NCBI GenBank assembly: GCA_947095535.1 | Contig: OX352772.1 | Span: 316,458,018-316,522,017, forward strand | From: Poecilobothrus nobilitatus | Lineage: Eukaryota; Arthropoda; Insecta; Diptera; Dolichopodidae | Reading direction: 5' to 3' | Length of the DNA stretch: 64,000 nt | Shown here: positions 61,401-64,000 of the stretch, piece by piece | Position numbering within the stretch: position 1 is the first letter of the stretch | Layout: every line of letters begins with the position of its first letter | Made by a program: the position numbers and the translations under genes | Notes under the pieces: model-generated | The model's database searches: none | The model's input: the letters and a program-made list of their open reading frames with translations, nothing else | What the model was told of the DNA's origin: nothing

Positions 61401-64000
61401 TCTTGAATCCTGTCAATTGACACGATTCTGTTTAGAATTTGAAAAGAAGATTTTGTGCAAGGAATGTGCACAGAAAATATTTTTAAAATCTTACCGTGTT
61501 TCTTTTGAAAAAATGATTTCAGATCTGTTAAACATACCTGAAAAGAAAAAAATGAAAAATCAATTTAAAAATTGAATGAATCAAATGAAATATTAATTAA
61601 AATAAAAAAAAAAAGAATCTTTACATTTACAAATAGATTCGTAACTATTTATAATAAAATACTTTCACATATTTAAAATAAAAATTTGGAATATTATTTG
61701 GGTTAACTGTAAATTCTAAAAAAAAAAAACAAAAAAAACTTATAGATAACGTTTAAAAACCAAAATTTCTGGAAAATTTTTCTTTATTTTCAGAAATTTC
61801 AACAAGATTTTAAAACATTACTAAATAATAACCAATTTAATATTCACTTCTTTATCTCTATTAAATTGAACTTCAAGTGACAAAAATCATAAATTTCAAA
61901 ATTAATTTTAACACAAGGATAAATCATTTTAGTAACAAAAAAAAATATCCCCCGTAAGATTAAATTCTACTGTAACAGGAGTCTAATTACTTTGGGATTT
62001 TTGTTTTTTTTAAATCAACACATTAGAATGTAAGGTTAAAAGCCCATACGGGACAAAACCTTTTTATTCTTCTGGGAAAATAAAATTTTTATGAATCTGT
62101 ATTAAAACATTTAAAGACTTTATAGAATACTTTAAATGTAGCCTATACATATTAATTATAAGAAAATATATTTACAGATACAAACCAATGTAGTCCTTAA
62201 TTTATATTCTGGTTTATTTTAAAATTCAAAATGTAAAAATTAATTTTGAACGACAGTTTGTTACAATTAAACGGTAATTTAGTCATCATTCAAACTGGGT
62301 ATTAATAATTATGTTAGAGTTATATAGTATTAACTATTATATAGAAGGTTATATAGTTCAAAATCTAATGCATTCATTTTTTAACCCAAAGAAATCCAAA
62401 TTATTCTATAATATTATGTTTTTAAAAAATTTACAAAAAGTTTAATAGCATTAGGACATTCTTTCAATAGCACAGGACATTCATTTCTATATGTGTGTGT
62501 ATGTATGTATATATAATGGTATCATCAGGTGCAATTTATGATATTCAATCCTTTTCATTTATTCCATTTATTTTTATTTTATGCTCATTTCATTTTCCAT
62601 TCCAATTTTCTCTAACTTAAATAATTTAAAATATTTTCTTTGCAGAAAAACCTCATCTGGAATAAATCATTTCTTATTTTTCTATTATTATTATTTTATC
62701 ATATAAATCTGTAAGATCTACCCCAGACATACTAAATCATTTTATTTTTATTAATTTTTTTTTTTTTTTTTCAAAGAAGTTAAAATATTTCCATTACAGG
62801 AACGATTTATGATTTTTTTTTTTTTAGAAAATATGAAAAACTAGAATATTAAAATGAAAAAAAAAAAACTTAATTTCAAATTAAAATATCTGTAAAGCAA
62901 AAAAAAAAAAAACAAATTGTTTGAAGATTTAATAAATCAAAAAAAACCAAAAAAAAAAGGATTAGAACGAATTTTATTACCATTTTACACATTGCAATTT
63001 AATCTAACCCTTAGGTTAAGTAAAATGATATTTTTATAATTATTGAACCGGGGAATAAACAATTAAATTGAACTTATATAGATTTTAAAATTAAAACTAA
63101 ACAGTAAAAGTTTATAAAATATGTTTAAGGATTAAAATGTTTTTGTACTTTGAAGTAATATTTTAAAGATTTCATCAATCTTTCTCTTCAGGACAGGTAT
63201 TTCAGGTATTTTATTGAGTAAAAATCTGAATTGAAATGTGCAGTGTGTACATTTTTAAATTTAAAGGATTTTCCAAGCTAATCAAAACTAATTTAAAATT
63301 AAAACACACATGAAAAGAAAATTTTTCCCAGAATAGCGCAGTATAGAAATATTACTTAAGTTTTGGTACTACTTTCCAATATGTAGAACAAAAAAAGGAC
63401 TCTTATTAACATATTTCTATTAAATAATTGCAATAACTTTTATTTTTTGATTCATTTAATCAAAAATTTTTTAGTTTTCTTAATAACTATCATAACTTAA
63501 AATAAACTTTAAGGAAAATAATAGCCAAAAATAGAAATAAAGTAAAACTTTATAGACAATTTATATGCAATTGAAATATCCTTTACATTCAAATTCAAAT
63601 AAATATTATTTCTAAATTCATTCATTATTTGGTATTAGTTTTTTGTCCAATATTTGTGGAATTTGTTTCTTTATTGAAATTGGACCATTATTGTGTTTTA
63701 CTATTACATTATATTAATATATACGTATATATATAAATTCATTGTAGAAAAATTCATAAACCATTAAATTGACTATTCTGGTAAGCCCTTTGAACTATCC
63801 AAAATAATAGAATGTACTTTTCTTTTTTTCTTTTTCTGCAATTCATTTTACATGTAAATCCTCAAAAAAAAAAGCAACAAGAACCCGTATCCTGTAAAGA
63901 ATTCCATAAAAAAAGAAACAAAAGAAAAATCAAATTCCAATTGAAAAATGTTAAAAGAAAAAATCAAATATGTTTTTTTTTTTTTGGTTCTTTTGTATGG
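58471..64000. other. AT-rich non-coding stretch to the window end
   Basis: No gene or family member was recognised. The 126-codon minus frame at 60485-60865, the second longest open frame in the window, translates mainly to F, V, L, K and I and overlaps a second frame-shifted frame of similar composition. It is treated as chance. A 13-base string CCCCAGACATACT occurs at 60752-60764 and 62720-62732. Confidence 0.5.

Overview
The window reads as non-coding DNA from an insect nuclear genome, most likely a dipteran fly. It is about four-fifths A+T by eye, with dense A or T homopolymers on both strands and many TA/TATG microsatellites. No intact protein-coding gene, rRNA, functional tRNA, operon or CRISPR array was found. 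All recognisable content is decayed transposable elements and local repeats, so the window is either intergenic or the inside of a very long intron. The fly assignment is inference: the TATACCC...GGGTATA ends joined to a CGGACGGACAT...ATCGACTCAG module look like abundant elements I remember from Drosophila and calyptrate or tephritid flies. No database was searched.

Layout. A tRNA-derived SINE family occurs six times (852-1055, 8580-8724, 19024-19200, 24952-25118, 46384-46538, 46884-47037) in both orientations, most copies with recognisable Pol III A and B boxes. A second family has three members (4583-5605, 28345-29262, 57508-58470). Each has a short stem-loop and a conserved outer flank at the low-coordinate end, and a central array of monomers repeating at about 142 bp. 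Each also has a CGGACGGAC module near the other end, and two copies keep clear subterminal inverted repeats. This matches the layout of non-autonomous Helentron (HINE/DINE-1-like) elements read on the minus strand. A third, unnamed family is at 12095-13065, 14125-14995 and 49470-49860 (minus), with a probable fragment at 16855-17010. Its 14 kb member carries two oppositely oriented arrays of ~15-bp units that could fold back. A fourth, relatively GC-rich family is an inverted pair at 27266-27625 and 32755-33155.

Retrotransposon coding remnants are the only real protein signal. A 5'-truncated LINE at about 52300-53382 (+) keeps the end of the reverse transcriptase and the region after it, broken by two stops, one frameshift and a D-to-N change in the catalytic motif, and ends in poly(A). 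An RTE-like tail at 55685-56126 (minus) is also broken by stops. Two probable TIR elements (17616-18283 and 34557-35019) and one solo transposon end (57332-57440) complete the set.

The remaining sequence is simple, A/T-rich DNA. Open frames of 60-126 codons there are mostly low-complexity K/N/F/I translations at chance level. No new biochemical system was found. The points most worth following up are the shared ~142-bp periodicity of the Helentron-like family, the SINE family, the foldback minisatellite and the inverted GC-richer pair.
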